Assembly (NCBI GenBank): GCA_040222875.1
Contig: JAVKCG010000039.1
Location: forward strand, 108,098 to 172,097
From: JAJCYL01 sp040222875
GTDB lineage: Bacteria; Bacteroidota; Bacteroidia; Cytophagales; Cyclobacteriaceae
Length of the DNA: 64,000 nt
Direction of reading: 5' to 3'
Shown: piece after piece, positions 63,163 through 64,000 of the stretch
How the letters are laid out: every line of letters starts with the position of its first letter
Numbering within the stretch: position 1 is the first letter of the stretch
Position numbers and translations under genes: made by a program
The notes under the pieces: generated by a model
Databases searched by the model: none
What the model saw: only the letters and a program-made list of their open reading frames with translations
What the model was told of the DNA's origin: nothing

Positions 63163-64000
63163 TTACTGCTTCTGGGCAGTTACGTTTCCTGAACCAAAGC
63201 TGCCGGCAGCTACTCTAAATGTCCAGTCCATGTTGATAATACCAGCGCAAGCAAATACAAAACCTACACCATCAACTGAACCACGGCCATAAGGGTTAGC
63301 AACACCAGGAGCGACATCTGATAACCAAGCTGGCTGATTTGCCATAGTAGCATTACCTACATCAGGATCAACCTCAATTGCAACTTGATCTCCAAAACCA
63401 TAACCCATCGGATCGTCGAGGGTAACTGTTGTACCTGAGGCCGTAGCTGTAAACCCTGATGATAGGAAGAAGCCTACAGCATCGTTTTGCAATACATAGT
63501 CTCCGGCCGCATCAGCTGCAACAAATGGACAAGAAACGAATGCATTAAACTGCATGGCCTGCCTTTCACCCTGGTTTACAACGTCACCAGTAATATTGGC
63601 TGAGGTAAATTCCCTGCCATCATTTCTGGTAATTACTGCATCAAATACGAGTTGTGTCCCGGGAGGGATTGCGGCAACAGTTGTACCTAACGCTGCAGCA
63701 GTTGCATCTAAAGTGATGCTCAAATCACTTGGGAAACTTGTTACAGTTGTAAATGGTGAAAAAGTCGTTCCACCATCCTGGCTTACCCTTAGAGCATATG
63801 ATGAAACATTATTTCCCGGATCAACCAATATTCCAGCAAATGAAATACTCGGTGTTAGTGTAACCCCTAAAACAGGCTCCTCAAATCGGATCATCGCTGC
63901 AAGTTCTGCAAGATCTGATCCATCAGGATCAGCAATTGCATTGTCAAACTCATTCTCACATGAAGTAAGAACAGCAAGACTAGCAGCTATCATTAATGAA
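63163..64000 (-). CDS. Lipoprotein of unknown function, start cut by window edge
   Basis: At least 276 residues are present. The reading enters from beyond base 64000: in frame, codons for Ser-Leu precede the Met at 63993, and a lipobox-like VLTSC lies just after, so the true start is probably a few codons outside the window. The body is beta-rich, with repeats of acidic patches (NEFDNAIADPDGSDLAEL) and a C-terminal segment rich in Gly and Ala ending NVTAQKQ. It is likely an outer-membrane or surface lipoprotein, as in SusD-neighbour or similar loci; no family is recognised. Confidence 0.72.
   Translation of the reverse strand, partial: SLMIAASLAVLTSCENEFDNAIADPDGSDLAELAAMIRFEEPVLGVTLTPSISFAGILVDPGNNVSSYALRVSQDGGTTFSPFTTVTSFPSDLSITLDATAAALGTTVAAIPPGTQLVFDAVITRNDGREFTSANITGDVVNQGERQAMQFNAFVSCPFVAADAAGDYVLQNDAVGFFLSSGFTATASGTTVTLDDPMGYGFGDQVAIEVDPDVGNATMANQPAWLSDVAPGVANPYGRGSVDGVGFVFACAGIINMDWTFRVAAGSFGSGNVTAQKQ

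Overview
The window looks like chromosome of a gliding-type Bacteroidota, most probably from the Cytophagales group. The evidence is a PorP/SprF-family type IX secretion (T9SS) protein, several cargo proteins with T9SS type A or type B C-terminal sorting domains, SpoT/THX and tig-clpP-clpX neighbourhoods, and Bacteroidota promoters of the form TTTG-N19-TANNTTTG (seen before tRNA-Glu and gap). Shine-Dalgarno sequences are mostly absent. Many predicted proteins carry signal peptides. There is no rRNA operon, CRISPR array, prophage or recognisable transposase.

Layout. 1-2213: two flavin amine-oxidase-type genes (the first cut by the window edge). 2471-3671: DUF2784 protein and pirin. 3902-10522: TetR regulator with a TolC / adaptor / RND-pump operon. 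10795-13440: a PorP/SprF-SPOR fusion and a PorT-like barrel. 13442-19024: tsaD and tamB, divergent with only 9 bp between starts. 19093-25587: FtsX-type permease, gcvT, a ComB-like gene, a ROK kinase and a truncated YheT-type hydrolase. 25594-26830: gap and tRNA-Glu. 26878-27505: a compact unit in which a GxxExxY nuclease-fold gene sits between two long hairpins and ends in 16-bp inverted repeats. 27510-34573: envelope and secreted proteins (MacB-type permease, DUF2911, DUF1573, DUF1223). 34700-36876: DUF4212/sodium symporter pair and a cold-shock protein. 37005-43290: aspartyl protease with PDZ, zwf, and a large T9SS type B protein. 43433-46050: an accessory stretch with a small secreted protein and a Fic-domain protein, each followed by a hairpin whose ends resemble integron attC boxes. 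46136-56829: housekeeping (fructosamine kinase, LMW phosphatase, outer-membrane barrel, THX, RelA/SpoT, tRNA-Leu, tig-clpP-clpX, lpxB, 6-carboxytetrahydropterin synthase, hldD). 56951-64000: a secreted protein, then a three-gene T9SS cargo operon (FG-GAP/UnbV protein and two paralogous arylsulfotransferase-like proteins), and the start of a lipoprotein gene.

How the genes work together. The RND locus is a self-contained regulator/efflux operon. tig-clpP-clpX is a protein quality-control cluster. LpxB and HldD both serve LPS synthesis. The T9SS cargo genes rely on secretion machinery that mostly lies outside the window.

The most unusual parts are the cassette-like Fic region, with its repeated TGCGCT-type motif, and the GxxExxY hairpin unit. 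Both look like small mobile or formerly mobile units with no recombinase in view. All statements here come from reading the sequence; no database search or folding program was run.
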